Assembly: GCF_020515695.1 (NCBI RefSeq)
Contig: NZ_JAIWJA010000003.1
Coordinates: 248,001 to 312,000 of the forward strand
DNA: 64,000 nt
Origin: Pseudomonas sp. MWU16-30317
GTDB lineage: Bacteria; Pseudomonadota; Gammaproteobacteria; Pseudomonadales; Pseudomonadaceae
Reading direction: 5' to 3'
The stretch's first letter is position 1, and every line of letters begins with the position of its first letter. Under the pieces are notes generated by a model. The model had not been told where the DNA came from and ran no database searches. It was given only the letters and a program-made list of their open reading frames with translations. Made by a program: the position numbers and the translations under genes. Shown in pieces: positions 55,387 to 64,000 of the stretch.

Positions 55387-56244
55387 ATGAGCACGCCCAC
55401 ACTTTTGATCGCCGGTTGCGGTGACGTCGGCAGTCGCCTGGCCCGGCAGATGATCGCTCAGGGCTGGGCCGTGCACGGGCTGCGCCGCTCGCCCGGCAAG
55501 CTGCCCGAGGGCGTGTTGCCGATAGCGGCCGATTTGTTCGATGAGCGCTGTCCGGCCGCCTGGCCCACGGGTCCGTTGGACTACCTGGTGTATTGCCTGG
55601 CAGCGTCGACCCATGACGAGGCCGGTTATCGGGCGGCCTATGTACAAGGCCTAAAGCACGTACTCGGGTGGTTGCAGCAGCACGGGCAGCGGCCACGACG
55701 AGTGTTTTTCGTGTCCAGCAGCAGTGTCTACGGCCAGTTGGCAGGGGAATGGGTCGATGAGGCCTCGGCGGTGGAGCCCAGTGGGTTTTCCGGCAGGATC
55801 ATGGTCGAGGCCGAGAACACCCTGCTGCACAGCGGCTTGCCGGCGACAGTGGTGCGCTTGACCGGTATCTACGGCCCCGGCCGCGAGCGTTTGCTGACCC
55901 AGGTGCGCGAGGGTTACCGCGTGGCCGAGGATCCACCCTTGTATGGCAACCGCATTCACAGTGATGACGCTGCGGGCTTGCTGGCGTTTCTGCTAGGCAG
56001 TGACGCGGCGGGCAAGGCCTTGGCCAATGTCTACATAGGTGTGGACGACGCGCCGGCGCCGCTGGCCGAGGTGGTCGCCTGGTTGCGCGAGTATCTGGGC
56101 GTGACCGATTGGCAAGCCGAAGCCCAGGTCCGCCGCACTGGCAGCAAGCGCTGCAGCAACGCTCTGGCGCGGCAGTTGGGCTGGGTGCCGCGTTATCCCA
56201 GCTACCGCGAAGGCTATGCGGCGATCATCACAGAAGCTCTGTAG
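55387..56244 (+). CDS. NAD(P)-dependent epimerase/dehydratase family protein (YeeZ-like)
   Basis: 285 residues. The Rossmann N-terminus LLIAGCGDVGSRLARQM is nucleotide-binding, and VFFVSSSSVYGQLAGEWVDE is the short-chain dehydrogenase/epimerase strand; the catalytic Tyr-xxx-Lys is not obvious at the usual place (GFSGRIMVEAE replaces YxxxK), so activity may differ. YeeZ-like proteins have no settled substrate. Divergent from exbB; followed by a palindromic repeat. Confidence 0.85.
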   Translation: MSTPTLLIAGCGDVGSRLARQMIAQGWAVHGLRRSPGKLPEGVLPIAADLFDERCPAAWPTGPLDYLVYCLAASTHDEAGYRAAYVQGLKHVLGWLQQHGQRPRRVFFVSSSSVYGQLAGEWVDEASAVEPSGFSGRIMVEAENTLLHSGLPATVVRLTGIYGPGRERLLTQVREGYRVAEDPPLYGNRIHSDDAAGLLAFLLGSDAAGKALANVYIGVDDAPAPLAEVVAWLREYLGVTDWQAEAQVRRTGSKRCSNALARQLGWVPRYPSYREGYAAIITEAL

Positions 56245-56269
56245 CCAAGGGGGCTCGCCCCCTCGCTAC
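56241..56269. repeat. Palindromic repeat, second class
   Basis: GTAGC..GGGGGCTCGCCCC..GCTAC; similar in core to the repeats at 61775-61863. Lies between two convergent genes. Confidence 0.65.
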
Positions 56270-56282
56270 AGCGGCAGGACGG

Positions 56283-57020
56283 TTACTTCTTCTCCAGCAA
56301 CCAGCGTCGTACACCCGGGTGCAGATCAGGCATTTCGCTGTTCTGGGCCTGGTTGAGCGCCTGCAGGATCTCCAGTTGATCGCCCTTGCGCACGAAAATG
56401 AAGGCATTGCCTTGGCCGGCCATTTCCAGCCACATGCTGTCATATTCGCCGCTCATGGCCGCACAATCACCGGCCAGGCACAGTGCGTAGCGATCGATAC
56501 CGGCCAGCCCGGTGACTTGGCCGAGCGGTGAAAAGGTCGCAATGCCACCCTTGCCCGGACCATCGAGGATTTTCCAGTTACCGCCCATATAGGCCGTATA
56601 CAGCGCGCGCTCGAAGGTGCTGCCCTGCGCTGCGCCTGCTTCTGCCGGAATCGGCGCCTTGATGAAGTGCTGCTCGCCGCCCGAGTCGCTGGCTGCCTGA
56701 GTCAGGTCGGCACCCTTGATAGACAGGGTTTCTTTGTAGTTACCATAAAAGTCGACGTCCCAACCGCCTTCCTTCCTGGGCTGCAACTTGCCTTCGCCCA
56801 TCTCGAAACCATTGCTGAAGGTGGCCTGGCCGGCTTTGGTATTGAGGCTCCATTCCAGATTAGGGCCGTTGGCCAGCAACGATTGGCGCAGATTAGCGCC
56901 TTTGGCTGCCGTATCGATGGCGTTCTGATTGATCCAGATACCGTCCGGATCGACCGGTGGTTTGCTGGCACAGCCGCCCAGCAGGCCGGCGACAAGGATG
57001 AAGGCAAGCGCATTGCGCAT
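56283..57020 (-). CDS. Conserved lipoprotein of unknown function
   Basis: 245 residues. Lipoprotein signal ALAFILVAGLLGGC with the Cys near residue 17. The mature chain (PPVDPDGIWINQNAID, GEGKLQPRKEGGWDVDFYGNY) is soluble and probably beta-rich, with a second Cys pair in LCLAGDCAAM. No family recognised. It lies 68 bp downstream of ridA in the same direction; these may be cotranscribed. Confidence 0.85.
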   Translation of the reverse strand: MRNALAFILVAGLLGGCASKPPVDPDGIWINQNAIDTAAKGANLRQSLLANGPNLEWSLNTKAGQATFSNGFEMGEGKLQPRKEGGWDVDFYGNYKETLSIKGADLTQAASDSGGEQHFIKAPIPAEAGAAQGSTFERALYTAYMGGNWKILDGPGKGGIATFSPLGQVTGLAGIDRYALCLAGDCAAMSGEYDSMWLEMAGQGNAFIFVRKGDQLEILQALNQAQNSEMPDLHPGVRRWLLEKK

Positions 57021-57088
57021 GGTAGGGGTCCTTCCGAAAAGGGGGAAGAGAAGTGGCGAAGCAGCTGCGCTTCGCCCTGTAGCGCGGT

Positions 57089-57469
57089 TTATTCGATGAC
57101 CAGAATAGCGTCCATCTCGACCTGGGCGCCACGCGGCAGTGCTGCAACGCCAATGGCGGCGCGCGCAGGGTAGGGCTGCTCGAAGTAGCGGCCCATGATT
57201 TCATTGACCTTGGCGAAGTGGCTCAGGTCGGTGAGGAAGATGTTCAGCTTGACGATGTCCTTGAACGAACCGCCAGCCGCTTCGGCCACGGCCTTGAGGT
57301 TTTCGAAGACCTGCACGGTCTGGGCTTCGAAGCCTTCGACCAGCTCCATGGTCTTTGGATCGAGCGGAATCTGCCCGGACATATAGACCGTATTGCCGGC
57401 CTTGATGGCCTGGGAATAAGTGCCAATGGCGGCTGGGGCCTTGTCGCTGGTGATCACGGTCTTGGTCAT
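57089..57469 (-). CDS. ridA: RidA-family 2-iminobutanoate/2-iminopropanoate deaminase
   Basis: 126 residues, normal for the Rid/YER057c/UK114 family. Hallmarks are [37 protein letters not shown], and the C-terminal [22 protein letters not shown] containing the catalytic Arg. RidA hydrolyses reactive imines released by PLP enzymes such as threonine dehydratase. It is 42 bp downstream of spoT in the same direction, the usual neighbour in Pseudomonas. Confidence 0.93.
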   Translation of the reverse strand: MTKTVITSDKAPAAIGTYSQAIKAGNTVYMSGQIPLDPKTMELVEGFEAQTVQVFENLKAVAEAAGGSFKDIVKLNIFLTDLSHFAKVNEIMGRYFEQPYPARAAIGVAALPRGAQVEMDAILVIE

Positions 57470-57511
57470 GGATGACTCCTTGAAGGGGCGATGGGGCGCA
57501 ACTGGCGAGTG

Positions 57512-59620
57512 TCAGGCACGCATGCGAGTGATGCGAATGACGCCGGCCAGGGCGCGCAGTTTCTTGATGACGCGGGCGAGATGGATGCGATCGTGCACGC
57601 TGACCACTAGCTGTACCACGCTGATGCGGCCGTCACGTTCGTCCATGCTGATTTTTTCGATGTTGCCGTCGGCAGCGTTGACGCTGCTGGCCAGAAGGGC
57701 GATCAGGCCGCGTTGATGCTCCAGTTCGACGCGCAGCTCGACGTTGAATTCGCCGGTGACATCCTTGGCCCACGACAGCTGAATGCACTTTTCGGGATTG
57801 TGGCGAATTTCGCTGATATTGCGGCAGTTCTCCAGGTGCACCACCATGCCTTTGCCGGCCGACAGGTGCCCGACGATCGGGTCGCCCGGGATCGGCGTGC
57901 AGCACTTGGCATAGCTGAGTACCAGGCCTTCGGTACCGCGAATGGCCAGCGGTCCTTCCGGATTGGGCAGTTGCTCGCCTTCGGTGGCCAGCAGGCGCCG
58001 CGCGACCACGTAGGCCATGCGGTTGCCCAGGCCGATGTCTTCGAGCAGGTCGTCGATGTGCTCGAGGCGGTATTCGCCGAGCATCAATAGCACCCGCTCG
58101 TGAGGGATCTTGTCCAGCGAGCTTTCGAAGCCGTTGAGCACCTTGTTGAGCAGCCGCTCGCCCAGCGATACCGATTCGGAGCGGCGTTGCAACTTGAGGG
58201 CGTGGCGGATGTGCGTACGCGCCTTGCCGGTGACCACGAAGTTGAGCCAAGCCGGATTGGGGCGGGCCCCTGGGGCGCTGACGATCTCGACCGTGGAACC
58301 GCTTTGCAGAGGCTCGGACAGCGGCGCGAGGCGACGATTGATGCGGCAGGCTATGCAGCTGTTACCGACGTCGGTGTGCACTGCGTAGGCGAAGTCGACC
58401 GCCGTGGAGCCTTTGGGCAGCTCCATGATGCGGCCTTTGGGCGTGAACACGTAGACCTCGTCCGGGAACAGGTCGATCTTCACGCTTTCGATGAATTCCA
58501 GGGAGTTGCCCGCACGTTGCTGCATTTCCAGCACGCCTTTGACCCATTGGCGAGCGCGGGCATGGGTGCCCTTCGGCTGCTCGTCGTCACTGGACTTGTA
58601 CAGCCAGTGGGCGGCGATGCCGTTGTTGGCCATCTCTTCCATCTCGCGGGTGCGAATCTGGATTTCGATGGGCACGCCGTGCATGCCGAACAGCGTGGTG
58701 TGCAGCGACTGGTACCCGTTCGCCTTGGGGATCGCGATGTAATCCTTGAAGCGCCCCGGCAGCGGCTTGTACAGATTGTGCACGGCGCCTAGCACGCGGT
58801 AGCAGGTGTCGACCTTGTCGACGACGATGCGGAAGGCGTACACGTCCATGATCTCGGTGAAGGCGCGACGTTTGCCGCGCATCTTCTTGTAGATCCCATA
58901 GAGGTGCTTTTGCCGGCCGCTGACGTCGCCTTCGATGCCGTCGACCGCCAGGCAGTGGGCCAGCGATTGCTCGATCTTGGTGACCAGCTCCTTGCGGTTG
59001 CCGCGGGCGCGCTTGACCGCCTGGAAGATGCGCTCGGAACGCATCGGGTACATGGCCTTGAAACCCAGGTCCTCGAACTCGATACGCACATTGTGCATAC
59101 CCAGGCGATTGGCGATGGGGGCGTAGATTTCGAGGGTTTCCTTGGCGATGCGTCGGCGTTTTTCGCCTGACAGCACCTCAAGCGTGCGCATGTTGTGCAA
59201 GCGGTCGGCGAGCTTGACCAGGATCACGCGGATGTCCCGCGCCATGGCCATGGCCATTTTCTGGAAATTCTCGGCTTGCGCCTCGGCCTTGGTCTCGAAG
59301 TTCATCTGGGTCAGCTTGCTGACCCCGTCGACCAGTTCGGCCACGGTTTCACCGAACTGTGCGCACAGCGCCTCTTTGGCGATACCGGTGTCTTCGATGA
59401 CGTCGTGAAGCATCGCAGCCATCAGGCTTTGATGATCCATGTGCATGTCGGCGAGGATGTTGGCCACCGCCAGCGGATGCGTGACGTAGGCTTCGCCACT
59501 GCGGCGGCGTTGGCCGTCGTGGGCTTGTTCGGCGTAGAAGTACGCTCGGCGGACCAGATTGACCTGGTCCTTGCCGAGGTAGGTCGACAAACGATCGGCG
59601 AGGTGGTCTATGCTCGGCAA
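57512..59620 (-). CDS. spoT: Bifunctional (p)ppGpp synthase/hydrolase SpoT
   Basis: 702 residues. The N-terminal HD hydrolase has MAAMLHDVIEDTG (His/Asp metal pair), followed by the synthetase domain (RIVVDKVDTCYRVLGAVHNL, FKDYIAIPKANGYQSLHT), a TGS domain (FTPKGRIMELPKGSTAVDFAY) and C-terminal helical/ACT regions (HQRGLIALLASSVNAADGNI). SpoT balances the stringent response alarmone. It lies between rpoZ and ridA. Confidence 0.98.
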   Translation of the reverse strand: MPSIDHLADRLSTYLGKDQVNLVRRAYFYAEQAHDGQRRRSGEAYVTHPLAVANILADMHMDHQSLMAAMLHDVIEDTGIAKEALCAQFGETVAELVDGVSKLTQMNFETKAEAQAENFQKMAMAMARDIRVILVKLADRLHNMRTLEVLSGEKRRRIAKETLEIYAPIANRLGMHNVRIEFEDLGFKAMYPMRSERIFQAVKRARGNRKELVTKIEQSLAHCLAVDGIEGDVSGRQKHLYGIYKKMRGKRRAFTEIMDVYAFRIVVDKVDTCYRVLGAVHNLYKPLPGRFKDYIAIPKANGYQSLHTTLFGMHGVPIEIQIRTREMEEMANNGIAAHWLYKSSDDEQPKGTHARARQWVKGVLEMQQRAGNSLEFIESVKIDLFPDEVYVFTPKGRIMELPKGSTAVDFAYAVHTDVGNSCIACRINRRLAPLSEPLQSGSTVEIVSAPGARPNPAWLNFVVTGKARTHIRHALKLQRRSESVSLGERLLNKVLNGFESSLDKIPHERVLLMLGEYRLEHIDDLLEDIGLGNRMAYVVARRLLATEGEQLPNPEGPLAIRGTEGLVLSYAKCCTPIPGDPIVGHLSAGKGMVVHLENCRNISEIRHNPEKCIQLSWAKDVTGEFNVELRVELEHQRGLIALLASSVNAADGNIEKISMDERDGRISVVQLVVSVHDRIHLARVIKKLRALAGVIRITRMRA

Positions 59621-59680
59621 GAGAAAGTCTCCTGTCGATGATCATCGACCTTCGCCTGGCTACGTCGACAGGGCATGGGC

Positions 59681-59944
59681 TTAGATAGCCTCGTTGGCCT
59701 CGTCTTCGAAAGCAGCGAAGAGCGGCTCTTCGTCGACGATTTCGGCTTCGGCGATAACGGCGTAGTCGATCAGGCCGGCAGCGATTTCACGCAGCGCCAT
59801 TACGGTAGGCTTGTCGTTTTCCCAGGCCAGCTTTGGCTCTTTGCCGCCGGTAGCCAGCTGACGTGCACGCTTGGTAGACAGCATGACCAGCTCAAAGCGG
59901 TTATCCACGTGTTCTAGGCAATCTTCAACGGTTACGCGGGCCAT
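59681..59944 (-). CDS. rpoZ: RNA polymerase omega subunit
   Basis: 87 residues. [30 protein letters not shown] is the omega signature, followed by [18 protein letters not shown]. Omega helps assemble RNA polymerase. Located between spoT and gmk, as in most gammaproteobacteria. The 197-bp gap to gmk contains an inverted REP pair. Confidence 0.98.
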   Translation of the reverse strand: MARVTVEDCLEHVDNRFELVMLSTKRARQLATGGKEPKLAWENDKPTVMALREIAAGLIDYAVIAEAEIVDEEPLFAAFEDEANEAI

Positions 59945-60063
59945 GGTCTTCCTCGTAGCAAATGCGGTATGCGCGCCGAATGGGCGAGCGGACTAGATAG
60001 TTTAAAAAATCACCAGCAAATAGGGAAGCTTTTGTTTTTGCTGGGGGCGTGGTCGACTGCGCG

Positions 60064-60139
60064 GGCCTCTTCGCGAGCAAGCTTTGCTCCTGCAGGTGTA
60101 CGACGTCACTCTGTGGGAGCGGACTCTGCCCGCGAAGCT
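60064..60139. repeat. REP pair in inverted orientation between rpoZ and gmk
   Basis: GGCCTCTTCGCGAGCAAGC..GCTCCTGCAG faces CTGTGGGAGCGGACTCTGCCCGCGAAGC, ending 2 bp before the gmk stop. It may separate the gmk and rpoZ transcripts or protect the gmk mRNA 3' end. Confidence 0.85.
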
Positions 60140-60141
60140 TC

Positions 60142-61648
<1,507 letters not shown>

Positions 61649-61954
61649 GGGAAGTACCTCGCGCAAGAGTGAAAGCCGAACGGCTGCAAAGGCGCGAGAT
61701 TGTAGCGCACCCCGAGCCTGCCTCCCAATGTGCTGATACAAATCAGTGCACGCCGCCGAGCGGAAACTGCGCTTCGTAGCGAGGGGACTTGGCCCCGATC
61801 AGGTGTACCGGATGCCCATGGGGCAGCGATGTGGCCATCGGGGGGCGAGCCCCCTCGCTGCAGTTGTGTTGAGGGGCAGGCATCTTTAGCGGGCAGGGAA
61901 GAGCGCGAGCCCCTATAATGTGCGGCAGTTTTAATCCCAGTACAGGTATCCCAG
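61649..61954. promoter_or_regulatory. Divergent yicC-rph control region with a repeat pair
   Basis: 306 bp without a gene. A TATAAT hexamer at 61914-61919, 36 bp before the rph ATG, is a candidate -10 box though no good -35 is seen. 61775-61863 contains two inverted GCGAGGGG..GGCCCC and GGGGGCGAGCCCCCTCGCTGCAG repeats, of the same class as 56241-56269. Confidence 0.5.
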
Positions 61955-62677
61955 ATGAAACGTCCAAGTGGTCGCGTTGCCGATCAGCTCCGCTCGATCC
62001 GCATCACCCGCAACTACACCAAACACGCCGAGGGGTCTGTGCTGGTCGAGTTCGGTGACACCAAGGTCATCTGCACGGTCAGCGTCGAAAACGGCGTGCC
62101 GCGCTTCCTCAAGGGCCAGGGTCAAGGTTGGCTGACGGCCGAATACGGCATGCTGCCCCGCGCCACCGGCGAGCGTAATCAGCGTGAGGCCAGTCGCGGC
62201 AAGCAAGGCGGCCGCACGCTCGAGATCCAGCGCTTGATCGGTCGCTCGTTGCGCGCGGCACTGGACATGAGCAAGCTGGGTGACGTCACCCTGTACGTCG
62301 ACTGCGACGTCATCCAGGCCGACGGTGGCACCCGTACCGCGTCGATCACCGGTTCCATGGTGGCGTTGATCGATGCCCTCAAGGTCATCAAGAAGCGCGG
62401 CGGCCTCAAGGGCGGCGATCCGCTCAAGCAGATGATCGCTGCTGTGTCGGTCGGCATGTACCAGGGAGAGCCAGTGCTCGACCTCGACTACCTGGAAGAC
62501 TCGGCCGCCGAGACCGACCTCAACGTGGTCATGACCAACACCGGTGGTTTCATCGAGGTGCAGGGTACCGCTGAAGGTGCGCCGTTCCAGCCAGAAGAGC
62601 TGAACGCCATGCTGGATCTGGCACGCAAGGGCATGAACGAAATTTTCGAGCTGCAGAAGGCCGCTTTGGCTGACTGA
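61955..62677 (+). CDS. rph: Ribonuclease PH
   Basis: 240 residues. Motifs: [64 protein letters not shown] and [18 protein letters not shown]. Phosphorolytic 3'-5' exoribonuclease that trims tRNA 3' ends. Followed by a REP-like hairpin and a strong terminator. Confidence 0.98.
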   Translation: MKRPSGRVADQLRSIRITRNYTKHAEGSVLVEFGDTKVICTVSVENGVPRFLKGQGQGWLTAEYGMLPRATGERNQREASRGKQGGRTLEIQRLIGRSLRAALDMSKLGDVTLYVDCDVIQADGGTRTASITGSMVALIDALKVIKKRGGLKGGDPLKQMIAAVSVGMYQGEPVLDLDYLEDSAAETDLNVVMTNTGGFIEVQGTAEGAPFQPEELNAMLDLARKGMNEIFELQKAALAD

Positions 62678-62705
62678 CTGCGGGCGTTGAACGCTCATCT
62701 TTGAC

Positions 62706-62731
62706 CTGTGGGCGCAAGACCGCTCCCACAG
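62706..62731. repeat. Short REP-like hairpin after rph
   Basis: CTGTGGGCGC..GCTCCCACAG, a partial REP core 28 bp after the rph stop. Confidence 0.6.
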
Positions 62732-62754
62732 GGTGAGGTGCAGCATTGGCCCAC

Positions 62755-62790
62755 AAAAAAACCGACGCTTTCAAGGGCGTCGGTTTTTTT
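62755..62790. terminator. Strong bidirectional intrinsic terminator between rph and crc
   Basis: Stem ACCGACGC/GCGTCGGT with an 8-nt loop, flanked by A7 on the left and T7 on the right, so it can end both rph (plus) and crc (minus) transcripts. Confidence 0.95.
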
Positions 62791-62804
62791 ATGCGTGCAG
62801 TCAA

Positions 62805-63584
62805 TCAGATGGTCAGCGTCCAGTCGTAATCGACGATCAGCGGCGCATGTTGCGAAAAGCGCGGCTGACGCGGATGACGGGCGCTGCGCACGAAGCGGCG
62901 CAGGCCGGGGGTGAGGATCTGGTAATCGAAGCGCCAGCCGAGGTTGAGCATCTCGGCCTGCTCGCTGTCTGGCCACCAGCTGTACTGCTCACCTTCGCGG
63001 CTGACTTCGCGCAGCGCATCGACATAGCCCATGTTGCCGACCATTTCATCCATCCACGCGCGTTCAGGCGCGAGGAAGCCGGGCGACTGTTGGCTGTCGC
63101 GCCAGTTCTTGACGTCCAGCTTCTGCTGCGAAACATACAGCGAGCCGCAATAGATGTATTCGCGGCGTTTACGGCGCTGTTTGTCCAGATAGCGGCCGAA
63201 GTCGTCCATCAGCTTGAATTTCTGGTTCAAGTCTTCATCGCCGTTTTGTCCGGACGGGAAGAGCAAGGTCGCAATACTGACCTTATCGAAGTCAGCTTGC
63301 AGGTATCGGCCATAACGGTCGGCTGTTTCGAAACCCAGACCGTTGATGATCGCCTTCGGCTGCAGGCGCGAATAAAGTGCAACGCCCCCTTGAGCAGGCA
63401 CTTCGGCATCGGCTGCGTACAGGAAATAGCCATCCAGCTGATAGGCTGAATCGTCCAGTTCGAAGGCCGAGGCGCGAGTATCCTGCACGCAGATGACATC
63501 GGCATTCTGGGCTTGTAGCCAGCTGAGCAAACCGCGCTCGACTGCCGCCTGAATGCCATTCACGTTCACACTGATTATCCGCAT
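62805..63584 (-). CDS. crc: Catabolite repression control protein Crc
   Basis: 259 residues from the ATG at 63584, the exact Crc length; four more codons are open upstream. MRIISVNVNGIQAAVERGLL, VICVQDTRASAFELDD and YCGSLYVSQQKLDVKNW are characteristic. Crc has the endonuclease/exonuclease/phosphatase fold but acts by joining Hfq on A-rich target mRNAs to block their translation in carbon catabolite repression. Divergent from pyrE across about 80 bp. Confidence 0.97.
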   Translation of the reverse strand: MRIISVNVNGIQAAVERGLLSWLQAQNADVICVQDTRASAFELDDSAYQLDGYFLYAADAEVPAQGGVALYSRLQPKAIINGLGFETADRYGRYLQADFDKVSIATLLFPSGQNGDEDLNQKFKLMDDFGRYLDKQRRKRREYIYCGSLYVSQQKLDVKNWRDSQQSPGFLAPERAWMDEMVGNMGYVDALREVSREGEQYSWWPDSEQAEMLNLGWRFDYQILTPGLRRFVRSARHPRQPRFSQHAPLIVDYDWTLTI

Positions 63585-63665
63585 AAATGGCCCCATAAAT
63601 CTCGTGCGTGTATGATACCCGAGCTCAACTTAATTAGCTAAATCCGTAGTGTCCGGGACTTTTAA

Positions 63666-64000
<335 letters not shown>

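Overview
The window is a chromosomal segment of a Pseudomonas, most likely of the fluorescens/putida lineage. The evidence is high GC, strong third-position GC bias, Pseudomonas-type REP hairpins between genes, and housekeeping blocks that are neighbours across the genus: phoB-phoR, ubiC-ubiA, a HU gene, recG-oxyR, spoT-rpoZ-gmk-yicC-rph-crc-pyrE, and exbB-exbD-tonB. The species is inferred from gene content only.

Layout. 1-8001 is core genome: the end of an unidentified gene, a secreted M23 peptidase, a CorC/HlyC-type membrane protein, PhoR/PhoB with a Pho box, a small secreted protein, UbiA/UbiC, a 55-residue rubredoxin and a HU-family protein. 8059-9053 is an AT-richer accessory patch on the minus strand. 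It holds a stand-alone type 44 polymorphic toxin domain (Ntox44), a probable membrane-anchored immunity protein that overlaps it, and what looks like a decayed upstream piece of the toxin gene.

10561-40264 is a complete type VI secretion system in the gene order of P. aeruginosa HSI-I. Leftward from 27765 run fha, tssJ, tssK, tssL, tssM, tagF, pppA, ppkA, tagT, tagS, tagR and tagQ. Rightward from 28098 run tssA, tssB, tssC, hcp, tssE, tssF, tssG, clpV, vgrG and an EagR-type chaperone gene. TagQRST, PpkA, PppA, Fha and TagF form the threonine-phosphorylation control circuit. tagJ is absent from its usual place between hcp and tssE.

40277-47764 is the payload. A 1463-residue prePAAR/PAAR-Rhs effector ends in a low-GC toxin tip that I could not classify, followed by its candidate immunity gene. 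Next comes a 502-residue protein with a C-terminal R-S-E ADP-ribosyltransferase domain. It overlaps by 4 bp an ADP-ribosylglycohydrolase with an N-terminal extension, which is the layout of the Tre1/Tri1 toxin-immunity pair.

47829-64000 returns to core genome: a small SCP2-like protein, a YbaK-like/HDOD fusion, RecG, OxyR (with a striking inverted repeat reaching its start codon), TonB-ExbD-ExbB, an epimerase, a lipoprotein, RidA, SpoT, RpoZ, Gmk, YicC, RNase PH, Crc and the start of PyrE. The T6SS with its cargo appears to have been inserted in, or lost around, a conserved HU-to-recG backbone.

The least familiar parts are the 38-codon frame plus Ntox44 cassette (8059-9053), the Rhs toxin tip and its partner (44306-45066), the N-terminal carrier region of the ADP-ribosyltransferase (45144-45990), and the oxyR leader (52950-53040).
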